From contig LUVW01000003.1 of NCBI GenBank assembly GCA_001661515.1, forward strand, positions 625,554 to 689,553: a stretch of DNA of 64,000 nucleotides, written 5' to 3'. The DNA is from Capniomyces stellatus (taxonomy: Eukaryota; Kickxellomycota; Harpellomycetes; Harpellales; Legeriomycetaceae). Position 1 is the first letter of the stretch; every line of letters starts with the position of its first letter. The translations under genes were made by a program, and so were the position numbers. Of this stretch, positions 9,083-20,678 are shown piece after piece. The notes under the pieces are model-generated. The model was given only the letters and a program-made list of their open reading frames with translations. It had not been told where the DNA came from and searched no databases.

Positions 9083-11317
9083 ATGGTCAAGAAACAGTTC
9101 ATTAATAAAAAGCAAGCCCGAACATTTAGGGTTTTGCATCGGTCGATCCAAGATCCGTTAGCCTTTGAAGAGGGGGTTGGGCCAAATGTGTTGCATGAAG
9201 TGACGCCTTTGACGCAACGAAATGTAAGTTGGAATTTGACAAGAGATATGGTTAAAAAAAATATGTAGATAAGGATTTAATAGAGACAACTTTTGAATAC
9301 CAAATAGCGTTTGGAAAAGGGAGAAAAATATGAACAGTATAGCGACGAGGAAGGGGAGGAGAGGGAGTATGTTAAGGGAAGTAAAGAAGAAGAGGAGTAT
9401 GAGAATGCAATGTATAGGATGAGTCAACTGGACAAGTACGATGATTTTGGGGACCTGGAGGCAGCGAATAGTATCAGTAATAATAAAAGCAAAAAGACCA
9501 AAGAGTAAGTATTAAGCACAAAAAAAAAGGGGGGGTGGGCGGGGCGGGAGAGGAGGGTAATGAGATGAATAAAGAAGAGAGTATTTATAAGATTTAATGA
9601 AAAAAAAATGAATGGATGGATAAATAGAGGGAAAACGGAAGCAGGAAAAGCAGCATTGTACGGAATATATTATGATGATAGTAACTATGATTATACACAG
9701 CATTTGAAGCCGATAGGAGAGGATGTGGAGGCGATATTTATGGAGATGCCAAGCAAAGATAAAAAGAGCAAAAAGAAGGGAATGGAAGCAGAGTCAAGTT
9801 TAGTATTAAAGGAAGAGGTTGAAGAGGATAAGGGTAAGGGTAAGGATGAGGAGGAGGAAGAGGAGGGGGGAGAGAAGAGAGGGGGTAGAAAGGTGAGGTT
9901 TTCGTTGCCGCAGGAAGTGTTCGAGTCAACACACAAGATGCAGATTTCGGGGGAGGCGTATCCAAAGGGGCTGCAGTTGGATATGGATCCAGAGCTGCGA
10001 GAGGCTTTAGAGGTGCTGGAGTATAGCGACGAAAACGATTCGGAGGCGGACGAAGACTTTTTTGAAATGTTGCGTGGAGACAAGCCAATAGGAGGCAGCG
10101 GAGAGGAGGAAAAGTATGGAAGCGATGTTGAAGAATTGGATGAGGACGATAACGACCTGTTTAAAAGAATCCAGAGAATGAAGCTGCACAAGGGCGAGGG
10201 CAATTCAGAGGATGAAGAGTTTTCAGGCAGCGAGGAAGAGAAGAGTCAACACACATCAAAGTCAAGAAAGAGCCGAGTAGCAAACAGTAACTTTTCAATG
10301 TCGTCATCAGTGATGTTTAGAAACAAAAATCTGACACTGCTAGATGATCAGTTTGACCAGATAGAGGAACAATATGCCAAAATGGACGAATCAGGATCAG
10401 AATCAGAATCAGATTCAGAGTTTGCAGAGAATCGCAGTGATAATGAGGATAATTACAGCGATGAGGACGATGACGGTGATGATGGTGATAGACGTACCAC
10501 AACAGCAAAAGGAACAAATGCGTTTAGTAGCAGAGCAGATTTCGAGTCGGTGATGGATGAGTTTCTGGAGGATTTGAAGCGTAGTGGAGAAAAGACAAAG
10601 GAGGAGAGAAGAACCGGGAGAAACGGAGCCGCACTACTGGATAAAGTCCGAACTCTGCTATTAGTTTCAGATGAAGAGTCAGAACCTGTTTCTGTTTCTG
10701 TTTCTGATTTTGATTTTGATTTTGAAAGCAAGAAAATATCTAAAATCGAACAATCTAAACAGGAAATCCTAAACACTATTGAAGAAGATGAAGCAAATTC
10801 TGGCCCTTCAACTAGCAAAAACAGACTGAACAAACGGAACATGGATGTTTACGAAAAGGTCCGCCTCAGTGCAGGTACCCATAGCCGCCCAGTCTGGGAC
10901 GCCGAAACCATACTCACCACATACACAAATCTCGACAACCATCCCGCTCTCATCAAAAACAAACCCCTAAACAACCCCAAAATTAAAATCAACAAAATGG
11001 GTTTCCCAATTGTAGATTCAAAACCCAACAACAATTCCGATCACGACTCTAACCTCAAATCCACTAATAAATCTGACTCTGGTTCCGATTCTGACTCTGG
11101 TTCTGACTCCGACGATGCTTCTACTTCAAATACCTCTTTTGTCAGAGACAAGTCCGAGTCCAATGAACAAAAACGCGCCAGAAAAAAGGCTGTCAAAGAC
11201 GCTAAAAAACAAAGAAAAGTCCAAAAGAAACTCCTCCAACAAGAGTATTCCATTGAAAAGTCCAGGAAAGCCCAGTCTAAAAGCGACAAGATCCAATACA
11301 AAATCCACCTAGAATAA
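9083..11317 (+). CDS. LTV1: LTV1, 40S ribosomal subunit biogenesis factor
   Basis: Exons 9083-9223, 9308-9504 and 9628-11317; both introns are GT-AG (GTAAGT donors, TAG acceptors), phases 0 and 2. The product is 675 residues. LTV1 rides on late pre-40S particles and is needed for small-subunit maturation and export. Family marks are the N-terminal KKQFINKKQARTFRVLHRS block with QRDPL-like SIQDPL, and the block after intron 2, YGIYYDDSNYDYTQHLKPIG, matching the yeast and human YDD..YDY.QHLK motif. The middle is very acidic (Glu/Asp/Ser runs) and includes a VSVSVSDFDFDF repeat. The C-terminus is basic (KKAVKDAKKQRKVQKK), as is usual in the family. It is longer than yeast LTV1 because of acidic expansions. 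A NOP13-like gene follows in the same direction 439 bases on. Confidence 0.93.
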
Positions 11318-11756
11318 TATTTTTTCCTTTTCTTTTTTCCTTTTCCTTTTCCCTTTTGATTTATTTTTGATTTATTTTTCTTTAAACTTGATCCTTTCAA
11401 ATATATTTTTCGATTCCACCTTTTCTATTGTTTATTACTTTTTCTTCATTTCTGATCCAATTACCAAATTCCGATTTCTTTTTCATCTTTTTTCATTTTC
11501 GCTTTTCTACACAAAAAAAAAATTTTTTCTTTACTTTTCTTTCCTTTTTTTTATATTTCTATTTCCAATTCCATTAAAATCGTTTAAAACGCACGAAATA
11601 CCTTCATTTTTATTTATTTTTACAACTAGACCACAAATACTTTCTTTGTTTTCTCTATTTTATATTCTTCCTTTAAAACAACACAACACTGTTTTACTCG
11701 GATATAAAAATCATCACATAAATCCAGCCTCCACACAAAGTAAATTTACACACAGT

Positions 11757-13067
11757 ATGGGCAAATCTAAAAATAACTCCAAACCCGAATCAACTCTCGA
11801 TTCAAAAGATCCAATCTCCCCAAACGAACAAGTCCCTGCTCAAATCACCAGCAACGAGTCTTCAACTAAAGCCAAAAAGGAAAAGAAAACCAAAAAGGAC
11901 AAAAAAGACAAAAAGTCTAAAAAGGAAAATAATACACTTGATTCCAATAACTCCCCAACTAACGAACAAAAGGAAGCGTGTCCCGTTTTAACCAATGATA
12001 ATGTTCCCACTTTAGCCAAAAATGACAAAAAGAGACCCTTAGAATCAATAGATAACTGTGACGAAACTCTCGCCGATTCTACAGAAAACAAAGGTGAAGA
12101 CACAAAAGATAGTCAAGACACAAAGGAAAGTGAAATTACAAAAGAAAGTGAGGATGTAGAGGATGCAGAGGACAGCAAAGATGCAGAAGAAGGTAAAGAT
12201 ACAGGAGAAGGTAAAGATACAGAGGATGACAAAGGCACAGAAGAAAGTAAAGATGCAGAGGATGACAAAGATACTAAAGAAAAGCCAGCCAAGAAAGCCA
12301 AAACCGAAAAGCCAAAGGAACCTAAAAAACCAGCAGCGCCTGGAGTATGGATGGGAAACATTACGTTCAAGACAACAGCAGAAGAAATAACTCAGTTCTT
12401 TTCCAAAATCGGAAAGCCAACACGTATAAAGCTGCCCAAGTCAAAGACACCAGGCCAAAACAAGGGGTTTGCATATGTAGATTTTGAAACTTTGGAGCTC
12501 GTAAACAACGCTGTCGGTTTAAGCGAAACCGAACTGAACAACAGAAGAGTATTGATCAAAAGAAACGATGATTTCAACTTTACTGGCGCCCCAAAACGCG
12601 ATCCTAAAGACCTAAAAGCTAACTCCAGATTTGACAGCTTCGAATCAAACTCCCGCCCCAACAACACCTCCAACGGTCCAAACTCCCAAAAAACCCTAAC
12701 CATTTTTATTGGAAATTTGAGCTTCTCAACAGATCGATCCAAACTCCGTACTTTGGCTACCAAATACGGCCCCATTTACAACGTCCGCCTCGCAACTTTC
12801 CAGGATAATCCTACCAAGTCACGTGGATTCTGCTACTTTGACTACAAGGACCAGGATTCTGCCGATAAAGCATACAATTCCCTTTTAAACACCAATTTTG
12901 ACGGCAGAAAACTAAGAGTCGAATATGCCTCTGCTGAAGCTACCAGTCGCGGAAGACAATGGGAGTTCAACAAATCCGCCGATGATGGATATAACAACAA
13001 GTCTGGTGATAATGGCTATAACAACAACTCGTTCTCAAATCAAGGCTACAACCAACATCAATACTAG
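11757..13067 (+). CDS. NOP13-like nucleolar RNA-binding protein, two RRMs
   Basis: Single exon, 436 residues. The frame is open further upstream, but the ATG at 11757 starts the sensible sequence (MGKSKNNS); what lies before it is T-rich leader. Residues 1-190 are Lys-rich then Glu/Asp/Lys repeats (EDSKDAEEGKDTGEGKD type). RRM1 spans about 195-275 (RNP2 VWMGNITF, RNP1 NKGFAYVDF); RRM2 about 312-388 (RNP2 IFIGNLSF, RNP1 SRGFCYFDY). The tail is Asn/Gly/Tyr-rich. Two central RRMs behind an acidic/basic N-terminus match yeast Nop13, a nucleolar pre-ribosome-associated protein, and less closely nucleolin/Gar2. Paralogue assignment is by pattern only. Confidence 0.8.
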   Translation: MGKSKNNSKPESTLDSKDPISPNEQVPAQITSNESSTKAKKEKKTKKDKKDKKSKKENNTLDSNNSPTNEQKEACPVLTNDNVPTLAKNDKKRPLESIDNCDETLADSTENKGEDTKDSQDTKESEITKESEDVEDAEDSKDAEEGKDTGEGKDTEDDKGTEESKDAEDDKDTKEKPAKKAKTEKPKEPKKPAAPGVWMGNITFKTTAEEITQFFSKIGKPTRIKLPKSKTPGQNKGFAYVDFETLELVNNAVGLSETELNNRRVLIKRNDDFNFTGAPKRDPKDLKANSRFDSFESNSRPNNTSNGPNSQKTLTIFIGNLSFSTDRSKLRTLATKYGPIYNVRLATFQDNPTKSRGFCYFDYKDQDSADKAYNSLLNTNFDGRKLRVEYASAEATSRGRQWEFNKSADDGYNNKSGDNGYNNNSFSNQGYNQHQY

Positions 13068-14861
13068 ACCGTACATATATTTATTCTATCACCTACATCA
13101 CCCCCCCCTTTTTTTTTTTCCCTCTTCTTTTTTTTCCCTTTCAATTTTCTTTTTACCCATTTTAAAAAGTCCAACTTGAAATTTTATGGAGTAGGGGGGG
13201 GGGGTGCATTTTGATTATTTGTTTTATTGTTTCGATTTTCTTGTCACCTTTTTTTTATTGTTTATCAGCTTTTTATAACTACTAGCTCGCTAATCCTAGA
13301 CCAATAAAGCTAATCTGCTTGTATCAAACTATCTTTACATCTTTACATTTTTACCTTTTTACCATTTTTCCATCTTGGATACCTTGAATATAAAAGCAGA
13401 TTCCAAAGTAAAGTATTATTTTGCAGTATTAACTGGTATTGTATTCAGTAAGTGGATCGAGAAAATGGGTGTATTGAGTTTATGAACTCGATATGCGCAT
13501 TTATCAAAAATTTTGAGACATTTATATATAGAAAGCTGTACTCGCATACCTCACTCTTCCTGTCTTCTTGATATTTGATTATCAAAAAAATAACCAGATT
13601 GGTACATTGTTTTTTTTTTCCAAGCTTCATCACAAGTTTACATTTTGCAGTATCGAGCATTGCTTTAAATAAGCTAAACCAACAACAAAATTCCAACTCT
13701 CTCCCTCTCTACCTTAACACCCAAAGTCCCAACTGCATAGTTGGTTACCAGCTTTTTTTTTTACATAAAAAAAATGTTTACGCTCTTGTTCATACACTCT
13801 CTCTGTACACGTATCATCTAGATCAAACTAAAGTACACATTACTGCCTTTCTAATACTCAAACGCATTCAACAAGTTTCTACATTCAAAAAATGTTTCAG
13901 ATTTTAAAACCAAACCAAACGAGACAGAAAGAAAAGTAGGGTTTTTTTTTTAAAAAAATAAACCCACTGTAAATCTGTTCTGGATTTTGAAAACTATTTG
14001 CAGAAAACAAAATTGATGCGAAAAAATAAAATAAAAAACAATACAAATACAAGTACACAAGTAAAAAGTATAATTTAGATTAAAAAAAAGTATAATTAGT
14101 ATTATTTGTAAGAAAGACAAATCTATTGTACAAAGTTCACCAGGTTTTTGGAATGGTTCTAGCTACCAACATTTTTTGCTGATCAATAAATCAGCAAATC
14201 AAAAGATTTGGTACATACATATTCTCATGTGATATTTTTTGCTTGTCAAGTATTTATATTTTTAAACAAAACAAGTACATTGATTACACTACATTTATAC
14301 ATTATTTCCAAATATGCTTACTGCTTAAAAAGTATCTCCTCTCCCAACCAGTTTTAATGCCCTGCTTGCTTGAAATATATTTCAAAAAGGTAGATGTTCT
14401 GGACCTATCTACGACAAAGCCAATATACACAATACCATCACCATTTCATTCTAGCTTCGCCGAAAAAACGTGTTAATTTATTGTTTTTGTCTGTACATAT
14501 AAAGGAAGGAATCGCCTGGACAAAATTTAAATGCCCAAAATTGACAATCAAACAATCGATACTCGTCGTATAACTCTTTTTTTTATTATCATACTTGATT
14601 CAGAATAAGCTTTCTACTTGTAACTGCTAAATAGTAAATATCTCCTGATATTAAATTTATATCTAGGTTAATATTCTCTTCCTAAAACCGAAATCTTCTT
14701 TTAACCTCTCTCCTACTACAATATACTGACCAGTAGCCCGGTTTTTTTTTTTAAAAAAAAACAAATAAATTGATAACGATATAAACATAAAAAAAATCGC
14801 TCACAAAGCCATTCTTTATTAAACAAACTAAACTACACCGTAACAAAAGAGTAGCAACAAA
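13068..14861. other. 1.8-kb gene-free spacer
   Basis: AT-rich. Contains a G8 run at 13195-13203, T/A homopolymer junctions at 13942-13958 and 14742-14761 (the second about 100 bases before the next ATG), and no frame with convincing composition. Small ORFs at 13445-13907 look random. Confidence 0.6.
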
Positions 14862-16607
14862 ATGGGGTTTTTATTTGGCAGAAAGAGCTCCAAAGCCAAC
14901 GCAAGCAACGTCCAACCACCAGCACTGCCAGTCCGTAACCAAAGTGGCACGCTTGAGAGTGCCAACATTCCAGCGCAACCAATAGACAGACAACAACAGA
15001 TCCAAAACATCAAGGAAAAAAATATGACAGACAACGCTGCTTCAAACTTGCAAGCTTATAATGCCATCGACAAAGGCGGTGTCAACACAATGCCTGAGGC
15101 TGCTATAACCAATCCTTACGGAGAAGAAGCTCAAACAGCTTTGGGAGGAACCAACCAGAACCCCCAAAACGAAGTGTATGAAAGCGGTGTTGCTGTACAT
15201 TACCCAAACAGCTCAAGGGACATGTTGACCATCCCAAGCCTGCGTATCAATACCATTAAGCAGGTCATTGACTATTACTTGAAGTACTTCAACACCTTTG
15301 TGAAGGCTGAGAATAACTATTTGAAAACCATGAAGGCCGCCAACAAGTCATCCAATCCTATTGAGGTCAATAAAAAGAAATACCACTCAAAGACCATTGG
15401 CCAACATAATATTGATACCTTGATCTTTCCTGGCCAGGATAACGGCGTTCCGTTGATTTTGGAAAAGGTTAGAGCAACCCAAACCAAGAATCTCAACACA
15501 CAAAGCGAGATGGTTGAAAAGGTCAGAAAAAACATTATTCCGGAACTCAAAAGAATGAGAAAGCAGGTCAATAAATACATCTCGCACTACAACAAAACCG
15601 TCAATAAGGAGTTTGAAAAGATGGATAACCAAGGCAAAGCCATTGACAAAGATTTGGTTAAGCTCAGATCATCTGTCATTGAAGTCACCTTCAACAAAAA
15701 AGCTGTTGACCCCCTTGTCAACAGAAACACTCTTGAAAGAAATCTGAAAATGCAGGAGCAATTGGAAGAGAATTTCCAAAGCACCATGCACACCGAACTT
15801 GGCAAGATCAAAGAGTGGGAGTCCAAGATTGTCTTTAAAATCAAAGAGATAGTAGACTCGTACTATATCATTAAAAAGGACGAGCTTGTTAATCAACAAA
15901 ACTTGTTTGAACAAAGCCACAACTCGCTGAAGTCATTCAACTACAACGACGAATGGTCGCAATTCGAAGGCCAGATTAACACCGGTGTAACAGATTACAA
16001 TAGCGTTACCAGAAGACACTCAACAGAGGTCAAAAGACTGTCTGAAGGCAACTTGAACATTATTTCTGTTCTTGCTGAAGGCCCAATCAAAATGAAGAGC
16101 GGTATTATGAAGTCCATGCAAGATTTTTATGGTGTTCTTACCATCTCAAAATACATGCATTTGTATAAAAACCAGTTTGACTACGAGCAAAAAATAGACC
16201 CACAGCATTCGTACTACCTGCCAAAACATGATCTGCTGAAACAAGATGCCAACGGCCACTTTACCATTGTTCAGCAAAAGTCTGGCTTATTTACGTCCCC
16301 CAAACACGTATTTTCCGAATCAGTGGTAATGCCAAAATATCATGGACTTGGCGGTATGAACAGTGCCATTGTCGAAAACAAACCTTGGTTTGCCATTTTT
16401 GATTCAGTAATCAACCTCAATTTCCAAACCCAAGGCTCTACCAACGCTGCTCAGAATAGAGCTTCCACCATCTCCAACAACCAGCAAAACACCGTTGAGA
16501 TGCCAGTCCCACAACAAACTGGAAACCCAAACATCAACACCCAAGCTGCCCCAAACACATTTGACACTATGCAAACCAATAATATGGCCAGTATTCCAGT
16601 TAGCTAA
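14862..16607 (+). CDS. predicted BAR/F-BAR-like membrane-curvature protein
   Basis: Single exon, 581 residues. Residues 1-115 are Gln/Asn/Pro-rich and disordered. About 125-440 are mostly charged helix (for example KQVIDYYLKYFNTFVKAENN and MVEKVRKNIIPELKRM), with the spacing expected of a BAR or F-BAR dimerisation domain. An ordered segment follows to about 530, with YGVLTISKYMHLYKNQF and YYLPKHDLL, which could be a PH-like fold. The tail is Asn/Gln/Thr-rich. No SH3 or RhoGAP domain is seen. A role in cortical membrane or endocytic structures (as for Slm or F-BAR proteins) is inference; the helix pattern is the only support. Confidence 0.6.
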   Translation: MGFLFGRKSSKANASNVQPPALPVRNQSGTLESANIPAQPIDRQQQIQNIKEKNMTDNAASNLQAYNAIDKGGVNTMPEAAITNPYGEEAQTALGGTNQNPQNEVYESGVAVHYPNSSRDMLTIPSLRINTIKQVIDYYLKYFNTFVKAENNYLKTMKAANKSSNPIEVNKKKYHSKTIGQHNIDTLIFPGQDNGVPLILEKVRATQTKNLNTQSEMVEKVRKNIIPELKRMRKQVNKYISHYNKTVNKEFEKMDNQGKAIDKDLVKLRSSVIEVTFNKKAVDPLVNRNTLERNLKMQEQLEENFQSTMHTELGKIKEWESKIVFKIKEIVDSYYIIKKDELVNQQNLFEQSHNSLKSFNYNDEWSQFEGQINTGVTDYNSVTRRHSTEVKRLSEGNLNIISVLAEGPIKMKSGIMKSMQDFYGVLTISKYMHLYKNQFDYEQKIDPQHSYYLPKHDLLKQDANGHFTIVQQKSGLFTSPKHVFSESVVMPKYHGLGGMNSAIVENKPWFAIFDSVINLNFQTQGSTNAAQNRASTISNNQQNTVEMPVPQQTGNPNINTQAAPNTFDTMQTNNMASIPVS

Positions 16608-17311
16608 GTGTGTATGAAGTTGGTCATAAATAAGTTACTTTTGGTTACATCCTTTTGTTTGTCTCAGTTGATTTCACTACTTTTTATATAGTTATTTGTT
16701 TATACTTTATGCGGTAAATAACTTTCATACTGCGTATGGCATAACTTTAGCCACAGTCTATCATTTAAATAAACAATATATATATACCGAACTCTACTCG
16801 GAACTTGCTGTAGTTGAGTATAAAACACATATATATCCAGGCACGCCACACTCATTTGAGCATAAGCCAAACCCATCCTCAGGTCCAGCTTTTTCATTCT
16901 TCTCGTTTAAACAGATTTGCATTCGTTTCCATGCATTTTCTTTTCCCATTATCGACTACCCCCCCTCTCCTTTCTATCTCCTCAAGAGACATGAATGTAC
17001 TTTGAATGGTGTATTATAAAATATAAAAGTAAAAAAAAGTACAAATGTGGTCAAACCAATAGACATATTTGAAAAGAAAAAGAAACTAAAGTCGGTGTTA
17101 TTTTTAGTCAAAATAGTCAACATTATACATATTCGGTTAGTTTTATCCAAAAACGTGAGTGCAAAGTCGGTTGACACCAATGCCAAAAGTAAAAATAAAA
17201 TGAATAGGATTTCTTTTTGCCATTGCTAATCAGAAAGCTATTACAATCTCATTCGTTTCCTCGACTCGTGTTGATGAGACATTATCTATTAGACAGATTT
17301 GGCAGTGTTAT
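16608..17311. other. convergent 3' spacer
   Basis: Lies between two genes whose 3' ends face each other. AT-rich; no gene seen. Confidence 0.6.
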
Positions 17312-17838
17312 TCACATGTAATCTTTCAACAAGTATTGTTGCACATGACATATTGGCGTCTGGTATGGCCAGTACACCTGAAACGGTAATATTAAAATAA
17401 AAAATGAAGCAAATTTCAACAAATACACCAAGATTCAGAAATAGCGTAAACATAGACTGTGGTTAGACAGAAAGCTTACTTGACAACCGCAGAATAAAAA
17501 GCACACAACATAGATTAAGGCTGCCAGATAGCATGCATGGCCAACTGCCTTGGGATTGTCAGTGTCGTGTGTGGAATCGGTAAGCTCTCTAACATTGGCA
17601 TTGAATAATGCGCCTAAAGTTGTCTAAACCCAGAATGATTAAATTGAAATTAATCGTGGTTTTTTTTGTATTGGAATCAACGCTAAACTGCATAGATCAA
17701 GCGCCCTGGATTTCCAGGTCCAACTTTATAGTGAATATATAAACGAATAAATGTAATACTTACTAGGATTATCACCCCAAAAAAAGAGAGCACTGTGTAG
17801 GAATATGCGTTGAATTTTGAAACAAGTATAGCCGACAT
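17312..17838 (-). CDS. V-ATPase subunit f (RNASEK / YPR170W-B family)
   Basis: Three small exons: complement(17764..17838), complement(17480..17623), complement(17312..17377). Introns are GT-AG (GTAAGT and GTAAGC donors), all phase 0. The product is 94 residues. It has two membrane segments, YTVLSFFGVIIL continuing into exon 2, and CYLAALIYVVCFLFCGCQVY. The motifs TVLS.FGV.IL, LFN.N and YLAAL.Y...F.FCG.QVY line up with budding-yeast YPR170W-B, the small subunit f of the vacuolar proton pump Vo sector, and with metazoan RNASEK. It would sit in the Vo ring of the vacuolar or Golgi V-ATPase. Confidence 0.88.
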
Positions 17839-20215
17839 TTTATATATGAATCCTTTGTTTTTATTCTTGTAAACTTTGTAGAATCGTCGTTACTTTGTGT
17901 TGGTGATTAACTTTTCCGCCTTTTTTTGTATTTTATTTTGAATTTCTAAATTAGAATGAAGGAGGGGAAGGATAAAAACAGTTTTAAATACTCCAAAAGC
18001 AAAACATACAAAGTTGGTCGAACAAAAAGATTGTCAGATTGATTTTTGGATTCTGAACAGCGATAAAGATTAAGAAAGATGGTTGATTGAAGATTTAGAT
18101 TTATTTATTTTAAATCAAGCCTCACAGCTTCACTTTGTTCTTAGCCCTAAAGTGGAAAATGAAGAGCAAACGACCGAGATAATTGGTGGTGTTTTGATTT
18201 GACAGAATGAACTGAATTAATATATTTTTAATTAAACTGTAATTTTTCAATTAAGACGTTGAGCTTGCTAATTTTTGTTTAAACAACTCGAGCCTTTCAT
18301 CTAAAAGTCCAAAGATATTTTAAAGCCATTATAAAGGCATTTCACTTAAGCGTAAATAAACACCCAGTCCGTACATGTAAACATCATGTAAACCAAACCA
18401 AACCAAACCAAAGTAAAGTAAATGACCAAATGACTAGACTAAAATAAGCTAATAATGAGGTGTATATGTTTATATCACATCGCTGATATGCACATCAATG
18501 AGCTACTCGTTATTTATGAGGTATATACAGGTGTCATAGCAGTTTGTGCGCCAACGGGGGGACAAATCACAGTTAAAATTATTCCAAACCATGTATCGTG
18601 AGCTTACACGCCCCATATCACCATTGTTACCTCTGCAAACCCCACCGGCAAGGTAGCAACCTTTCATTGATATTATGTCCAAGTAATTTCAGTTGGTCCG
18701 GTTAGTTTTTTTCATGGGTGGTCTGGCACAAGTTAAGTCGAGTGATTCCTATTGTAGCGGTGTTGAGTAAAATAGCGGCTTTTATTTTATTTTATTTTTG
18801 TCTTTGAGCTAGGTTTTGCAATATAAAGAGTAGCTAATGAATGTAGAGTTGGCTCAGTGGTTTATAGCTCGAAGCAGTACTTGGTAATAAGTGAAAACAT
18901 TTACGAAGAGCGAAAATTCACACATCTCAACTAACACAGCCCAAAACCATGATCAAGGAGAAGGCTTGATAGCTAAGAATTACAAACCACCAATTCAAGT
19001 TTATGGTTTAACAAAGTCGAACTCACATATTAACTTTAGTATTAATAATAAAACTCACAAACTACAAAATAAAATAAAATGAGGATGACCGATGTGTACA
19101 GGGTGAAAATGTTTACAAACTCTACCCTATGATATATAACTGTTGAACCAACAATGCCATTTTTCCCTGTACATCCATATAACCATATTAAAGCCACCCC
19201 GATTCGATTGCTTGGTGTCATCGATGAAGTATCATAACAGTGTGATTTGTTTGATTATGTGGTAGTAATACAGTTTTGTTCTTGACGAACGAGTGGTGGC
19301 ATTGGTTTGTAAGCCTGCTTATAAATGTGATGTGATATGATATGATTTTATTTTGTTTTATTTCATTTTATATTTTATATATTATATTATATTTTTTATT
19401 TACCCACAGCTTGTTGAACCACTTCAACTCGCGCAGTTGAAACAAAACTTAATTAACAACAAACGTAGCACTTGATTTTTTATTTTAAAAAAGTATATAG
19501 GACTAAACAATGCATTGTTTTGAGCCTGGGTAATGTGAGTCATCTGTTTAACGTTGATAATGTCAAGTACAGCTTCTATAATTCACACAAGTTGATGGGG
19601 TCAAACAAGTCGGGAATTGTGCGTATGTTAATTTATCGGGGGAAAAAAACGAAAAGCAAAGAACAGAACTGATTATTAGCTTGGTGAACTAGATGGTTCA
19701 AGTGTTGTTCCATAATGTTCTTGATAGAAATGTTTTTTTTTTCAGGATGTGTGTGCTGTTGAAAGTAGTTTATTTGGTGTAATCACGTAATCTTCTAACA
19801 AAAAGATAAAATAGAATTCAATTAATTAATCTCATAACAATCAAAGTTGAAATTACACACTACGTTTTTTTAAAAAAGTATATATAAAAAAAAAAGTATA
19901 AAAATTGCTGCGTATTTTGGTTTCTGAATTTTGATAGATTAAAAATGATGCAACGCTGGGGCATAAGGGCAAATTAAGAGCCGAATTAAAAGAAAATAAA
20001 TCAGTAAGTGTTTTAACTCGACGAGCACATTAAGGCAAAAAAAATATACAGCGTTTTATCGTTAAACAAACGAGTGAATCGCTATTGGTGAAAAACTAAC
20101 AACATGAAACTGGAAACCAAGCAGTTGAGTTTGTTTTTCAAGGTAAACAGGGAAAAGGAAAATGGTTTGAACTTTCCAAAATTAAAGTCCAGTTAATTTT
20201 TAGAGTTTGAAATCT

Positions 20216-20252
<37 letters not shown>

Positions 20253-20678
20253 AAAAAAGACTCGAGTGTATAAAATAACAAAGTAAAGAAAAAAAAACTT
20301 TAAAAAATTATCATGTTTTTTTTTTTTTAAAAAAAAGTCGAGTTTTCATTTATTCATCGAAAATTCAATCAAAGAATAAAGGAAATCCGTAAAGAGATAA
20401 ATGAAGAACTTACCCCTGCTGTAAATAACTAGAGTTTGGATATTGGAGCAGCTTTCAGCAACAACAACAACAACTATAACAAAGACGAAAAAAAGAAACC
20501 TTGTTAGAGTTCCTTTTTTTTACTCGAAGAAAGAAAAGTGTTTAATAAAAAGGGTAGTAAAATTCAAAGCTAGAAAAACAAATAGAGGTGATATTATTGA
20601 GACCGAGTTATACACACGTTTATAAAGGGATACTTGGATAAGAGAATATAACAAAGCAAAGTAAAGCTAAATACAAAA
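17839..20678. other. 2.8-kb gene-free region
   Basis: Probably holds promoters for subunit f (leftward) and the ABC transporter (rightward). Contains a 31-base A run (20217-20247) and T/A junction tracts at 19865-19877 and 20316-20336. A 30-codon ORF at 20104 (MKLETKQLSLFFK) could be an upstream ORF of the transporter mRNA, but nothing confirms it. Confidence 0.55.
20217..20247. repeat. 31-base poly-A run
   Basis: Uninterrupted A tract in the non-coding region before the ABC transporter. It is not the tail of a recognisable retroposed sequence. Confidence 0.9.

Noticed and set aside
9691..10203. Ser-rich antisense ORFs over LTV1
   Set aside because: Shadow frames of the acidic LTV1 repeats.
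11367..11756. N-terminal extension of the NOP13-like frame
   Set aside because: Open only because of T-rich leader; the sensible sequence starts at the ATG at 11757.
20104..20196. 30-codon ORF upstream of the ABC transporter
   Set aside because: Could be an upstream ORF; no evidence that the transcript starts this far 5'.
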